The notes beneath the pieces were generated by a model. It was not told the origin of the DNA and did no database searches. It worked only from the letters and a program-made list of their open reading frames with translations. From Prosthecobacter sp. (GTDB lineage: Bacteria > Verrucomicrobiota > Verrucomicrobiia > Verrucomicrobiales > Verrucomicrobiaceae), in assembly GCA_019186985.1 (NCBI GenBank), contig JABARQ010000017.1:124001-188000 (forward strand): 64,000 bases of DNA, read 5' to 3'. Below, piece by piece: positions 18,145 to 26,230 of the stretch (the stretch's first letter is position 1; each line of letters begins with the position of its first letter). Both the position numbers and the translations under genes were made by a program.

Positions 18145-19094
18145 AGGAAGCGGTTGTGGAAGCGTTTGACGAAGCCTCCGGCAATGCCGAGGCGGCGTGA
18201 GAGGGCGGCAAGGGCCCAGGCTGCGGGATACTGCCAGGCGAAGGGCTGGTGCCTGGCTGCCTGCCAGAGGGCGCGTTCGGAGTTCACCTTGTCCGCCGGC
18301 CACAGGGCCTTGCCAAGCTTGCCCTGGTAATAGGCGAAGGCCTCGTTGAACTCAGCCGGAGTGTTGAGGGGATTGGTCCGGTGCTTGCCAAGGCAGTAGA
18401 CGCCGGCCTTGTAAAGCCGTGTCTTGTTCTGGCAGGCGGAGGCGGCATGCTGACGATAGAGGCATGTGATCTCCCGGACGTGCTGGAATTTCACGCCCTC
18501 GGCGCCAAGCCTGAGCCAGAGGTCGAGGTCTTCCGCGTGCTGGATGGCGGGCTCTTCATCGAACAGCCCGGCCTTCAGCAGAAGGTCACGCTTCATCATC
18601 AGGGCCGAGGGCAGGATGTGGCAGCCCTTGACGAGGTAGCGCAGGACTTCGTCGGTGGATTGAAACCGCCAGCCCCAGGTGCGTTCGGACACGGACGGGT
18701 CGGTGTCAGAGTAGCCGCGCGCGCAGGCAAAGACGACTTCTGCGCCGCTGGCATCACGGGCGTCGGCGAGGGTCTTGAGGTGGTGCGGCTCCCACATGTC
18801 GTCGGAGTCGAGAAAGGCGATCCATTCTCCGGAGGCCTCCCTGATGCCCCGGTTGCGTGCCGCGCTGACTCCCTGGTTCTTTTCCTGAACAAGGCAGCGC
18901 ACGGGGAAGCCGGGGTGCAGCGCCGCATATTCTTCGACCACCCTCACGGTGGAGTCGGTGGAGCGGTCGTCGATCACCAGCACTTCTGCGGGGGCTAGCG
19001 TCTGGCTGCGGATGCTGTCCAGGGTCGGCAGGATGAGGATCTCCCTGTTGTAGGCGGGGATGACGACGCTGACCGTTGTGGATCCTTGATTCAT
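18141..19094 (-). CDS. GT2-family glycosyltransferase
   Basis: 317 residues starting at ATG 19094-19092, whose ATGA overlaps the stop of the SGNH-like gene upstream. GT-A motifs: VSVVIPAYNREILILPTLDSI, then VLVIDDRSTDSTV, and the DxD in WIAFLDSDDMWEPHHLK. The C-terminal 90 residues are helical and basic without a visible membrane segment. It is probably one of the enzymes building the EPS repeat unit, and it shares the GT2 core with the gene just downstream, though the two diverge beyond the first 110 residues. Confidence 0.89.
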   Translation of the reverse strand: MNQGSTTVSVVIPAYNREILILPTLDSIRSQTLAPAEVLVIDDRSTDSTVRVVEEYAALHPGFPVRCLVQEKNQGVSAARNRGIREASGEWIAFLDSDDMWEPHHLKTLADARDASGAEVVFACARGYSDTDPSVSERTWGWRFQSTDEVLRYLVKGCHILPSALMMKRDLLLKAGLFDEEPAIQHAEDLDLWLRLGAEGVKFQHVREITCLYRQHAASACQNKTRLYKAGVYCLGKHRTNPLNTPAEFNEAFAYYQGKLGKALWPADKVNSERALWQAARHQPFAWQYPAAWALAALSRRLGIAGGFVKRFHNRFL

Positions 19095-20257
19095 GATTTG
19101 GTTAGGGGTGCCCATGCCTTGTGGAGCGTCTGAAGCCTGTCCTCCAGGCTGTCGAGGGTCACGGGCACGCCGAAGTCCCGGGCGCCGTCAGGCTTGTTTC
19201 CAAGCACTCGGTCCAGCATCATGGCGCCGACGCGGGTGGAGAAGTGCGAGTATTCATAAAAAAGCGGCAGATTGCCGGCGGCTGCGTCGCTGATGATGTC
19301 GTCGATGGTCATCCTGGTCAGGGCTGTGCCGTCAAAATCCCAGAACGTCTGCCTGCCAAGGCCGCAGGCGTCCGCCTCCTTCTGGATGATCTGGACCAAG
19401 GAGCGGCGCCAGCCGAGCACCTCCCCGATGCCGTCACGCTCGATGAAGAGCCGCCAAAGGTGGTCGTGAAAAGGGGTGATGACCCAGACTGGCCGGACCT
19501 TTTTTGCCGCGGCGACGCGCACCATCCTGCGCAGGGGCTCCCAGTCCTTGGCCAGGTCGGTCTTCTGCCTGGGGAAGCGGGAGTCAGTGAGGTTGAAGGA
19601 GCGTCTCAGCCCGCCTTTGGAGAGGATCTTGTCATAGTGGACCTTCTCATTTCTTCCGCCCTCGGGGAGGAAGTCTCGTCCGGATGGAGGTGTGCTCAGG
19701 CAATGGAAAGCCGCCGACAGGCCGTTCCAGGAGGCGAAGGCCATGCGCAGGTCAGCGGCCCGGCTTGTCCAGAGCGGGCCACGGTCCAGCCTTGAGAGCC
19801 GGCCAGGATCAAAAGTGTGCTGATTTTCGGCAAGCCTGTCGCAGGAGGCATAGTCGAGCATGATGAGAGCCTCCTGGAGCGGGGCGACGGAGCAGCAGTG
19901 TTCAAACCAGGCGCTCATCTCCGAGATCGTGGTGCCTGAAAAGGCCATGTTCAGCACAGGCGGATGATTCCAGGCAACATGCTCCGTGGGAATGCCAAGC
20001 TCCGGTCTTGAGGTGCCGATGATGACTGTTCCCGGCCTGATCCTGCCGGCCAGGTGCGCCTTGGATATCCTTGGCTGAACCAGCCTGGCGTCTTTGGACG
20101 GGAGGATGTCGAAGGGGTTCTGCCAGGCGCAAAAGGCCGCAGCCAGACCAAGGAATGCGGCAAGGGCGAGAAGCAATGTCTTCAGGAACCTTCGATGAAT
20201 GGAAGGCGCTGCGACCGGGGTGCCGGTGTCGTGAGTTTCTTTCGCTTCGGCCGCCAT
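19091..20257 (-). CDS. SGNH/AlgX-J-like secreted protein (paralogue 2)
   Basis: 388 residues: a short polar N-terminus, then one signal-anchor helix (TLLLALAAFLGLAAAFCAW). It shares ordered motifs with the protein at 13489-14703: NPF, VIIGTSRPELG (Ser block), MLDYAS, ILSKGGLRRSF, TPFHDHLW, FWDFDG and YEYSHFSTRVG (C-terminal His). A Ser-His SGNH-like fold acting in the periplasm is inferred, perhaps as a second acyl acceptor or donor partner for the MBOAT protein. There is only one MBOAT in the window for two such paralogues. Confidence 0.58.
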   Translation of the reverse strand: MAAEAKETHDTGTPVAAPSIHRRFLKTLLLALAAFLGLAAAFCAWQNPFDILPSKDARLVQPRISKAHLAGRIRPGTVIIGTSRPELGIPTEHVAWNHPPVLNMAFSGTTISEMSAWFEHCCSVAPLQEALIMLDYASCDRLAENQHTFDPGRLSRLDRGPLWTSRAADLRMAFASWNGLSAAFHCLSTPPSGRDFLPEGGRNEKVHYDKILSKGGLRRSFNLTDSRFPRQKTDLAKDWEPLRRMVRVAAAKKVRPVWVITPFHDHLWRLFIERDGIGEVLGWRRSLVQIIQKEADACGLGRQTFWDFDGTALTRMTIDDIISDAAAGNLPLFYEYSHFSTRVGAMMLDRVLGNKPDGARDFGVPVTLDSLEDRLQTLHKAWAPLTKS

Positions 20258-20265
20258 GGTTCAAA

Positions 20266-21051
20266 TCAGGCCTTTTCCGGTGCGATCTCCCTCGGGATGG
20301 CGACGATGTTCTGGAAGGTGAAGATCTCACGCTCCACCACCTTCAGCCTGTCAAGCGCCACCATGCCGTCGCTGAGCAGCCTGTAGAGACGGTGGCCGGG
20401 AAGGCGCTGGACGAACTGATCCAGGAAGAGCCTGCGCGCGACGTGCAAAGAGTTGAACTCAAACTGGATGATGCCGATGCCGTTGTTTTCCAGGGCCCTG
20501 GCCGCGCCGTTGAGGACGTCCATCTCAAAGCCCTCCGTGTCGATCTTGAGGAAGTCGATGCGTGCCAGGCCTTCCTTTTGCATGAACTGGTCCAGTGTCG
20601 TCACCTCAACATCATGCACGACGATGTCATCCTGATACAGGGTGCGGATGGAATCCTTGGAAAGCGATGCATAGACGGATCCATCCACGCCCTTGCGGTC
20701 AAAGAGTTCGGCACGTCCCGGGCTGGCGCCCAGAGCGCAGGCGTGCAGCCTGACGGATGTGGCGGCGCCCTGCTTCAGCCCGGCAAAGGTGCGTGGGTGA
20801 GGCTCAAAAGCGTGGACGACAGCGTCAGGAAATGCCTTCAGGAGGAGGTTGCTGTAGTCGCCATGATGCGCGCCGACATCCAGCATGACGGGCTGCGGGA
20901 CCTTGATCAGGGAGGGCAGGAGCTGCTGGACGGCCCAGAGCTCCCCGGAGCCCTCCATGGTGCGCCAGTTGTTGAAGCCCATGCCTTTCAACGACAGGTG
21001 GTAGAGCCAGCGGTGGACGGCGAAAAGTCGGCGGCGTGCTTGAAGTGGCAT
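20266..21051 (-). CDS. FkbM-family methyltransferase
   Basis: 261 residues. Motif I VMLDVGAHHGDYSNLLLKAFPDAVVHAFEPHPRTF and the FkbM hallmark IDFLKIDTEGFEMDVLNGA are both present, the latter including the KIDTEG core. FkbM-type enzymes O-methylate polyketides and sugars. The gene lies 9 bases upstream of the SGNH-like gene and 20 bases downstream of a second, frameshifted FkbM gene. The N-terminal 40 residues (LQARRRLFAVHRWLYHLSLKGMG) are helical and basic. O-methylation of the EPS is the likely role. Confidence 0.88.
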   Translation of the reverse strand: MPLQARRRLFAVHRWLYHLSLKGMGFNNWRTMEGSGELWAVQQLLPSLIKVPQPVMLDVGAHHGDYSNLLLKAFPDAVVHAFEPHPRTFAGLKQGAATSVRLHACALGASPGRAELFDRKGVDGSVYASLSKDSIRTLYQDDIVVHDVEVTTLDQFMQKEGLARIDFLKIDTEGFEMDVLNGAARALENNGIGIIQFEFNSLHVARRLFLDQFVQRLPGHRLYRLLSDGMVALDRLKVVEREIFTFQNIVAIPREIAPEKA

Positions 21052-21070
21052 GTGTGGGGAGGGTTTCGGT

Positions 21071-21824
21071 TCAGGCGGAGGCGTTCAGCACGGGGCTGTC
21101 TTGAGGCACGAAGAGCAGGTCAAAGTGATCCAGCATGTTGGCATCGTCATGATGCGGGGCGATGAGGTCGAAGAGCACCCACCCGCGTGATTCCATGAAG
21201 TTCAGCAGCTCTGACATCCGGCAGGCTCCCGCCTGCCTTTCCCTGGGGGGTGCCTTCGATCATGACCAGGGAGCATTTGGGCAGGGTTTCGACGGCTCCC
21301 TGAAGGACCTTGAGGTCGTAGCCCTCGGCGTCGATCTTGAAGAAGATGGGGGCCGGCAGCGGGTGCTCCCTGAGGAGGTTGTCGATGGTGCGGATGGGCA
21401 CCTGGACCCTTTCGGTCGCGGTGGTCTGATCGGCCGGGCCGAGGAGGGAGGAGGATTCCCCCTTGGCAGCCACCTGGAATTCGGCGGTGCCTTCGACATC
21501 ACCGGCGGCGACGCAGGCGATCCTCACGTCAATGCCGCGGGCCTTGGAGTCGCGGGCATGTTTTTCGAGCGTGGGGAGGCATTCCTTCCGGGGCTCGATG
21601 AGGAGCTGGGCAGCCTTTGGAAAGCGGCTCCAGATGGCGGGGGTTCCCAGTTCGGTGCCAACATCGATGATGGAGGCGGCCTGAAGTCCGCGTGAGATGG
21701 CAAAGTCGAGCGCGCCGCGGGTGCCCTGCCGGTGGCAGCGGCGGTGCATGCGCTGATGGACGTCACGCCGGACGATGGTGTGGGGGATGATGCGGATGGC
21801 GCGGCGCAGCAGGGAGGTGATCAT
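21071..21824 (-). pseudogene. FkbM-family methyltransferase with a +1 frameshift near its 3' end
   Basis: The first frame (from ATG 21824) reads a normal FkbM protein to MIEGTP at about residue 195, including the core FFKIDAEGYDLKVLQGA. It then crosses a run of six C on the coding strand (21245-21250) and continues with non-family sequence to a stop at 21147. Removing one C gives a continuous second frame (MSELLNFMESRGWVLFDLIAPH...MLDHFDLLFVP) to a stop at 21071, which is the expected FkbM ending. The full span of 754 bases is 251 codons plus one base. Either the gene is damaged, it is phase-variable at the C tract, or the base is a sequencing error. Confidence 0.85.
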
Positions 21825-21852
21825 GGGCGGTTTTTATTTCAGTTGAGGTGCG

Positions 21853-23130
21853 TCAGGCCGGTGGCAGCGGGTGGGTGGGGTCACCGTCCAGGTGCCGGAT
21901 CATCGGCCCCCAGTACAATTTATCCGCCTTGATGGTGAAAGGCGCCAGTCCCTGGACGCGAGCAGGGTATTTGGAGGTCCTGACTTCCTGGAACTGAGCG
22001 ACGATGGAATAACGTCCTCCATTCAATTCCAGCCTGCCGAGCTGGATGCAGGTTTGTGACTGATGGCGCCCGGAATCTGCAGCCTGCCGCCACTCATGGG
22101 GGACGTTGGGAAAGCACATCACCGGGTTCAGCCCCTGGTCCAGCACATAGAGGGTCAGGGTGACCGGCAGGCAGGAGGAGTCGATCATGGCGTTCAGATG
22201 GAGTTCGGCGTGGTCACCCTGCTGGATTTCCACACCAGGGGCGGATGAGGCGGCAGTTGAGCCCCTGGGCCTGATGACCGCTACCTCCACCACCGCCTGG
22301 CCGGAACCGGTGACGCTGACGGGGGTGTCAAAGCACTCCATGTAGGCTCCGATGCCTTCACCGATGTTCGCGGTGTGGGTGTGCACACGTCCGTTGCGCA
22401 TGACCATCACGTCAGTGCAGAAGGTCGAGATCCACTGCATGTTATGGGAGACGAAGATGACTGCGGAGTCCGCCGCCATTTCACGCACGGCGTTCAGGCA
22501 CTTCATGGTGAACCCCATGTCCCCGACGGCAAGGACCTCGTCCAGGAGCAGGACGTCAGGCTTGGTGACCACGGCTGCGACGGCGAAGCCGAGACGCACC
22601 TGCATTCCGGAGCTGTAGCTTTGAACGGGAGCGTCGATGAATTCGCCGATGTCGGCGAAGGCCTCGATGGCGTCGAACTTGGCCTCGATCTGCTTCCGGC
22701 TCATGCCGAGGATGGAGCCGTTCACATAGACGTTCTCACGTCCGGTGAGGAGGGGGTTGAAGCCGGCGCCGAGTGCGATGAGGCCGCCCACCCTTCCCCG
22801 CAGCTCCACCTGTCCGTGGTCCGGCTTGATGAGGCCGCTGAGCATCTTGAGAATGGTTGTTTTGCCGGCGCCGTTTTTTCCGATGAGGCCGAGGCATTGT
22901 CCGCGCCTGACCTGGAAGGAGATGTCCTCGACGGCCCAGAATTCATGAGGCCGCAGCGAGGGCCTGGAGCCTTGCTGTGCGTCCTTCGGGGTGCCCACGG
23001 GCTGCCAACCCATGAAGTCATGGATGATGTCCTGGACGCCATAGAAGAGAGACCTCTTCAGGTCGCGGCAGAAGCGCTTGCCGAGATGCCGGCAGTCAAC
23101 CAGGACATCATCATCAGTGGACACGGGCAT
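21853..23130 (-). CDS. ABC transporter ATPase with Wzt-type C-terminal domain
   Basis: 425 residues. ATPase motifs: Walker A LIGKNGAGKTTILKML, signature YSSGMQVRLGFAVA and Walker B VLLLDEVLAVGD. These are characteristic of the TagH/KpsT/Wzt polysaccharide exporters, including the spacing and the preceding WAVEDISFQVRRGQ. The last 170 residues resemble the Wzt C-terminal beta-sandwich that binds the modified end of the glycan (for example VEIQQGDHAELHLNAMID). In O9a-type systems that domain recognises terminal methyl/phosphate caps, and FkbM methyltransferases lie just downstream here. Confidence 0.9.
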   Translation of the reverse strand: MPVSTDDDVLVDCRHLGKRFCRDLKRSLFYGVQDIIHDFMGWQPVGTPKDAQQGSRPSLRPHEFWAVEDISFQVRRGQCLGLIGKNGAGKTTILKMLSGLIKPDHGQVELRGRVGGLIALGAGFNPLLTGRENVYVNGSILGMSRKQIEAKFDAIEAFADIGEFIDAPVQSYSSGMQVRLGFAVAAVVTKPDVLLLDEVLAVGDMGFTMKCLNAVREMAADSAVIFVSHNMQWISTFCTDVMVMRNGRVHTHTANIGEGIGAYMECFDTPVSVTGSGQAVVEVAVIRPRGSTAASSAPGVEIQQGDHAELHLNAMIDSSCLPVTLTLYVLDQGLNPVMCFPNVPHEWRQAADSGRHQSQTCIQLGRLELNGGRYSIVAQFQEVRTSKYPARVQGLAPFTIKADKLYWGPMIRHLDGDPTHPLPPA

Positions 23131-23156
23131 GGGGGGTGACGTGGGGAGGGTTCGGG

Positions 23157-24020
23157 TTACATGCCCATCCGGGCGGTCAGATGGGGCATGGCGGTGCGCA
23201 TTCCTGAGAGCATCAGGCCGATGACCAGGACGGCGCCTCCGGCGACCAAGAGAACGTCAGGGATTCCTGAGGGCTGGCCATGGAACACCCAGTCACGCGT
23301 GGAAAGGATGACCGGGGTGACGGGGTTCCAGGCCATGAATTCGGCGAAGGCCCCCGTTTTAGGGGGCGGATAAACGACGGGGGCCAGGTAGATGGCCACG
23401 GAAAAGAACAGCACAAGCCCCTGCTGGACGTCGGCATACAAGGCGCTGAGCGGCAGAAGAAGCAGGGCGACGGCAAAGCCCAGGAGCACGCTGGTCGCGA
23501 CGGCGAGGGGGACGAGCGCCAGGGTGGTCTGAAGGGAGGCGCCGTAGTAGATGAAAACTGCGCTGGCGACCAGGATGTAGAGCACGCTGTCAAAAAGGGC
23601 GCGGAGCGGGGCGACGGCCAGGAATGCGCCGAGCGGGATCTTCAGCTTGGAAAAGACGGGCTTGGAGAGCTGGAAGATCTGGAGGGGCAGCACGGCGGCC
23701 CGGTTGAAGCTGCTCCAGAGGATGGTGCCCACCAGCACGAAGAGGGGGTAGGGGATGTCCGGATCGGAAAAGGCGACGACGCGGGAGCGGTTCAGGATGA
23801 TCCAGACCACGGTGGTGGCCAGGGGGGGCAGGAACAGCCATACATAGCCCAGCAGGCTGCCCCGGAAGGTGGCCTTGAGGTCACGGCAGAAGAGGATCCA
23901 GGTCATCTCGCGGTGAGTCCAGAGGTCCTGAAAGGCCAGCAGCAGCGAGCCCAGGGGGCTGCTTGAGCCTGGTCCGCTTTGATAGCGGGTGATTCGCACG
24001 GGCTTGGTCGGGTCGGTCAT
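23157..24020 (-). CDS. ABC-2 type polysaccharide exporter permease, Wzm-like
   Basis: 287 residues with six hydrophobic helices. The cytoplasmic start SLLLAFQDLWTHREMTWILFCRDLKATFRGSLLGYVWLFLPP and the amphipathic sequence RDLKATFRGSLLG are hallmarks of the Wzm/TagG/KpsM group. It lies 26 bases before the ATPase gene and its ATG overlaps the TGA of cysC (ATGA). Together with the ATPase it would move a completed glycan across the inner membrane. Confidence 0.92.
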   Translation of the reverse strand: MTDPTKPVRITRYQSGPGSSSPLGSLLLAFQDLWTHREMTWILFCRDLKATFRGSLLGYVWLFLPPLATTVVWIILNRSRVVAFSDPDIPYPLFVLVGTILWSSFNRAAVLPLQIFQLSKPVFSKLKIPLGAFLAVAPLRALFDSVLYILVASAVFIYYGASLQTTLALVPLAVATSVLLGFAVALLLLPLSALYADVQQGLVLFFSVAIYLAPVVYPPPKTGAFAEFMAWNPVTPVILSTRDWVFHGQPSGIPDVLLVAGGAVLVIGLMLSGMRTAMPHLTARMGM

Positions 24021-24646
24021 GAGCGTGCCGGGTGAAGGGTGGCTGAAGCCAGGATCTGCCGCGTCAGATGCTCCACGCAGTCCTGAATGCTGGATTCGCC
24101 GGTGCGGAGGATGATTTCGGGAGCCTGAGGCTCTTCATAAGGTGAGTCGATGCCGGTGAATCCGCGGATTTCCCCGGTCCGTGCCTTGCGGTAGAGCCCC
24201 TTGGGGTCGCGTTGCTCGCAGATGTCCAGCGGTGCGCTGACATGAACCTCCATGAAGGTCACGCCATCCGCAGCGCAGGATTCCCTGACGCGCTGCCGGT
24301 CGGCGGAAAAAGGGGAGATGAGAGAGCAGATCACGATGACGCCCGCCTGGGCCATCAGCTTGGCGACCTCGCCGGTGCGGCGGATGTTTTCCGACCTGTC
24401 CTCGGCGCTGAATCCAAGATCCTTGCAGAGGCCGTGGCGGAGGTTGTCGCCATCCAGGATGTAGGAGGGGCGGCCGGATTCGTGAAGCCGTGCATCAAGT
24501 CCGACGGCCATGGTGGATTTGCCGGAGCCGGACAGTCCGGTGAGCCAGACAACCAGTCCGCGCTGGCCGAGGAGGTGGGAGCGCATCTGGTCCGACACGC
24601 GCGTCATCGTCCAGGACAGGTTGCCTGACACAGGGGAGGTGTTCAT
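24017..24646 (-). CDS. cysC: Adenylylsulfate kinase (APS kinase)
   Basis: 209 residues. P-loop VWLTGLSGSGKSTMA, YILDGDNLRHGLCKDLGFS, and the family signature KGLYRKARTGEIRGFTGIDSPYE are all intact. It phosphorylates APS to PAPS using ATP. It is the first gene of the EPS operon and overlaps the Wzm permease by 4 bases, so it is probably dedicated to the EPS pathway and not to cysteine synthesis. No ATP sulfurylase (CysD/N or Sat) is visible here, so APS must come from elsewhere. The sulfotransferase at 11321-12199 is the likely user of PAPS. Confidence 0.95.
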   Translation of the reverse strand: MNTSPVSGNLSWTMTRVSDQMRSHLLGQRGLVVWLTGLSGSGKSTMAVGLDARLHESGRPSYILDGDNLRHGLCKDLGFSAEDRSENIRRTGEVAKLMAQAGVIVICSLISPFSADRQRVRESCAADGVTFMEVHVSAPLDICEQRDPKGLYRKARTGEIRGFTGIDSPYEEPQAPEIILRTGESSIQDCVEHLTRQILASATLHPARS

Positions 24647-24691
24647 GATTCAGGGTATTGCAGAAGCAGGCGGGGGCATGCTGCCGCCATT

Positions 24692-24712
24692 GGTCGCGTC
24701 TGAGACGCGGCC
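24692..24712. repeat. Inverted repeat upstream of cysC
   Basis: CGCGTC (24695-24700), TGA loop, GACGCG (24704-24709), extended to GG..CC with one T-G pair. It lies in the 123-base gap between the GbsR-type gene and cysC, 46-66 bases upstream of the cysC start. No T-run follows on either strand, so it is not a classical terminator. A protein-binding site or mRNA structure is possible. Confidence 0.3.
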
Positions 24713-24769
24713 TTGTGCTGAAGGATTTTTGTTTGGAATGCCGCGCATGGGGGATGCGGCCGGGGCTTG

Positions 24770-25300
24770 TCAGAGGAGGTTTTCCAGCAGCCGGCTGGAA
24801 AGGACGGCATCCAGCTTCCTGTGAAGGGAGGCGGCTGCCTTGAGGCGCTTGCGGATCAGCTGGACGTCCGGCGTGGAGGCCCTGCGGTCGTCGGATGCGG
24901 ATGGTGTTCCGGCATGAAGCGTCCGGCCGATCTGGTCTCCTGCCGAGGAAAGCTTCTTGCGGATGCCGGGCAGGAGGCCGTCCCGGACGATCACCCGGAA
25001 GGCGGTCTCGGCCTCATAGAAATGGCGGCGGTCGCCGGACACAGGGACGTGGCGCACGGCATGCCACTGCTCAAGCTGGCGGATGGTCAGGCTGGCGCTG
25101 GCCTTGCTGATCTCCAGGTCGGTGGCGATCCGTTCAAGGCTGAGCGGCCCGGGGTGGAGGTAGAGAAGGGCGTACATCCTGCCGATCAACCTGCCCAGGC
25201 CGAAGGCATGGGTGGTGTTGCCGCTGGCCTCGATGAAGCGGTGCAGCTCCTTCTCCCAGGTGGAGGGCTGTGTCTTGCTTCTGGCGGGAGCTGACGGCAT
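24770..25300 (-). CDS. GbsR/MarR-type transcriptional regulator
   Basis: 176 residues with a winged-helix core: GLGRLIGRMYALLYLHPGPLSLERIATDLEISKASASLTIRQLEQWHAVRHVPVSGDRRHFYEA. The GxxRxxGRxxA-LL start and the KASASLTIRQLE recognition helix are those of the GbsR family, known in Bacillus as a choline-responsive repressor of glycine betaine synthesis. The C-terminal half is helical and may bind a ligand or dimerise. The gene is divergent from a methyltransferase and lies upstream of cysC on the same strand. A near-perfect palindrome touches its start codon, so autoregulation is likely. The regulated function is unknown. Confidence 0.82.
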   Translation of the reverse strand: MPSAPARSKTQPSTWEKELHRFIEASGNTTHAFGLGRLIGRMYALLYLHPGPLSLERIATDLEISKASASLTIRQLEQWHAVRHVPVSGDRRHFYEAETAFRVIVRDGLLPGIRKKLSSAGDQIGRTLHAGTPSASDDRRASTPDVQLIRKRLKAAASLHRKLDAVLSSRLLENLL

Positions 25301-25320
25301 CGTTTAGTAAAAACTGAACG
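25301..25320. promoter_or_regulatory. Operator-like palindrome abutting the GbsR-type start codon
   Basis: Left arm CGTTTAGT (25301-25308), AAAA spacer, right arm ACTGAACG (25313-25320). Seven of eight positions pair. The size and AT-rich centre fit MarR-family operators. On the minus strand the ATG begins at the very next base (25300), leaving no room for a Shine-Dalgarno, so the mRNA may be leaderless or the real start may be slightly downstream. Confidence 0.5.
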
Positions 25321-25439
25321 ATGATGGGCGGCGGAGGGCCGCGATGCAAGCGGCAAATCCTCCACATTCCACATAATAAGGTAGGCCGTCGGCGTCCCGG
25401 CGGTTGCATGGACGCCGCGCCTGCGCTTTGTCGGCGTGC

Positions 25440-26144
25440 ATGCCCCAGAACCCCACGGAACCGGAATTTGACGAGTTTGCCTCCGACTACCAGGCCGCCC
25501 TGCAGAAGGGCCTGCGCCTGACCGGGGAGGACTCGGCCTACTACGCCTCGGGGCGCTGCGGCTGGACGGCGGCCAGGGTCTGCGCCGAAGCAATGAAGGT
25601 GGAGCGTGTGCTCGACTTCGGCTGCGGCACGGGGACCGCCACGCGCTTCCTGCTCGGGGCGTTTCCAGGTTGCCGGGTCGTCGGCACCGATCCGTCGGAG
25701 GCCAGCCTTGAGGTTGCACGCCGGGATCATGCCGGGCTTGCCGCCGAGTTCATCGTGCCGCGGGACCTGCCGCGGGCAGGGGCGGTTGACCTGGCCTATT
25801 GCAACGGTGTTTTTCATCACATCCCGCCGGCGGAAAGGCCCGGCGCCGTGAAGTCGGTCTTCGAGGCGCTGAGGCCCGGGGGCTGGTTTGCGCTCTGGGA
25901 GAACAATCCCTGGAATCCGATGGTCTGGTACGTGATGAGCCGGGTGCCCTTTGACAAGGACGCCATCATGCTCTGGCCGGGCGAGACCGAGGGCCTGCTC
26001 ACGGGGGCCGGCTTCGAGCTGGTTATGACACGGTTTTGGTTCGTCTTCCCGGGCTTCCTTGCGGCCCTGCGTCCCCTGGAGCCGCTGCTTTCTCCCTGGC
26101 CGCTGGGCGGGCAGTATGTCGTGCTGGCACGCAAGCCGCTCTGA
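25440..26144 (+). CDS. Class I SAM-dependent methyltransferase
   Basis: 234 residues from ATG 25440 (MPQNPTEPEFDEFASDYQ), preferred because FDEFASDYQ is the usual N-terminus of this group. The longer frame to 25404 adds Cys/Arg-rich sequence. Motif I VLDFGCGTGTATRFLLGAFPGCRVVGTDPSE and YCNGVFHHIPPAERPGAVKSVFEALRPGGWFALWENNPWNP place it in the Methyltransf_11/25 superfamily. A weak hydrophobic C-terminus may contact the membrane. Substrate unknown. It is divergent from the GbsR-type regulator, which might control it. Confidence 0.8.
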   Translation: MPQNPTEPEFDEFASDYQAALQKGLRLTGEDSAYYASGRCGWTAARVCAEAMKVERVLDFGCGTGTATRFLLGAFPGCRVVGTDPSEASLEVARRDHAGLAAEFIVPRDLPRAGAVDLAYCNGVFHHIPPAERPGAVKSVFEALRPGGWFALWENNPWNPMVWYVMSRVPFDKDAIMLWPGETEGLLTGAGFELVMTRFWFVFPGFLAALRPLEPLLSPWPLGGQYVVLARKPL

Positions 26145-26230
26145 CAGGCCGACGCTGCGATGGAGCCCGGTGCCGGTTGACTCATCCCTTCCCGGCGGCA
26201 TTCTGCAACCCTTCCGAAATCTTCCCCTGC

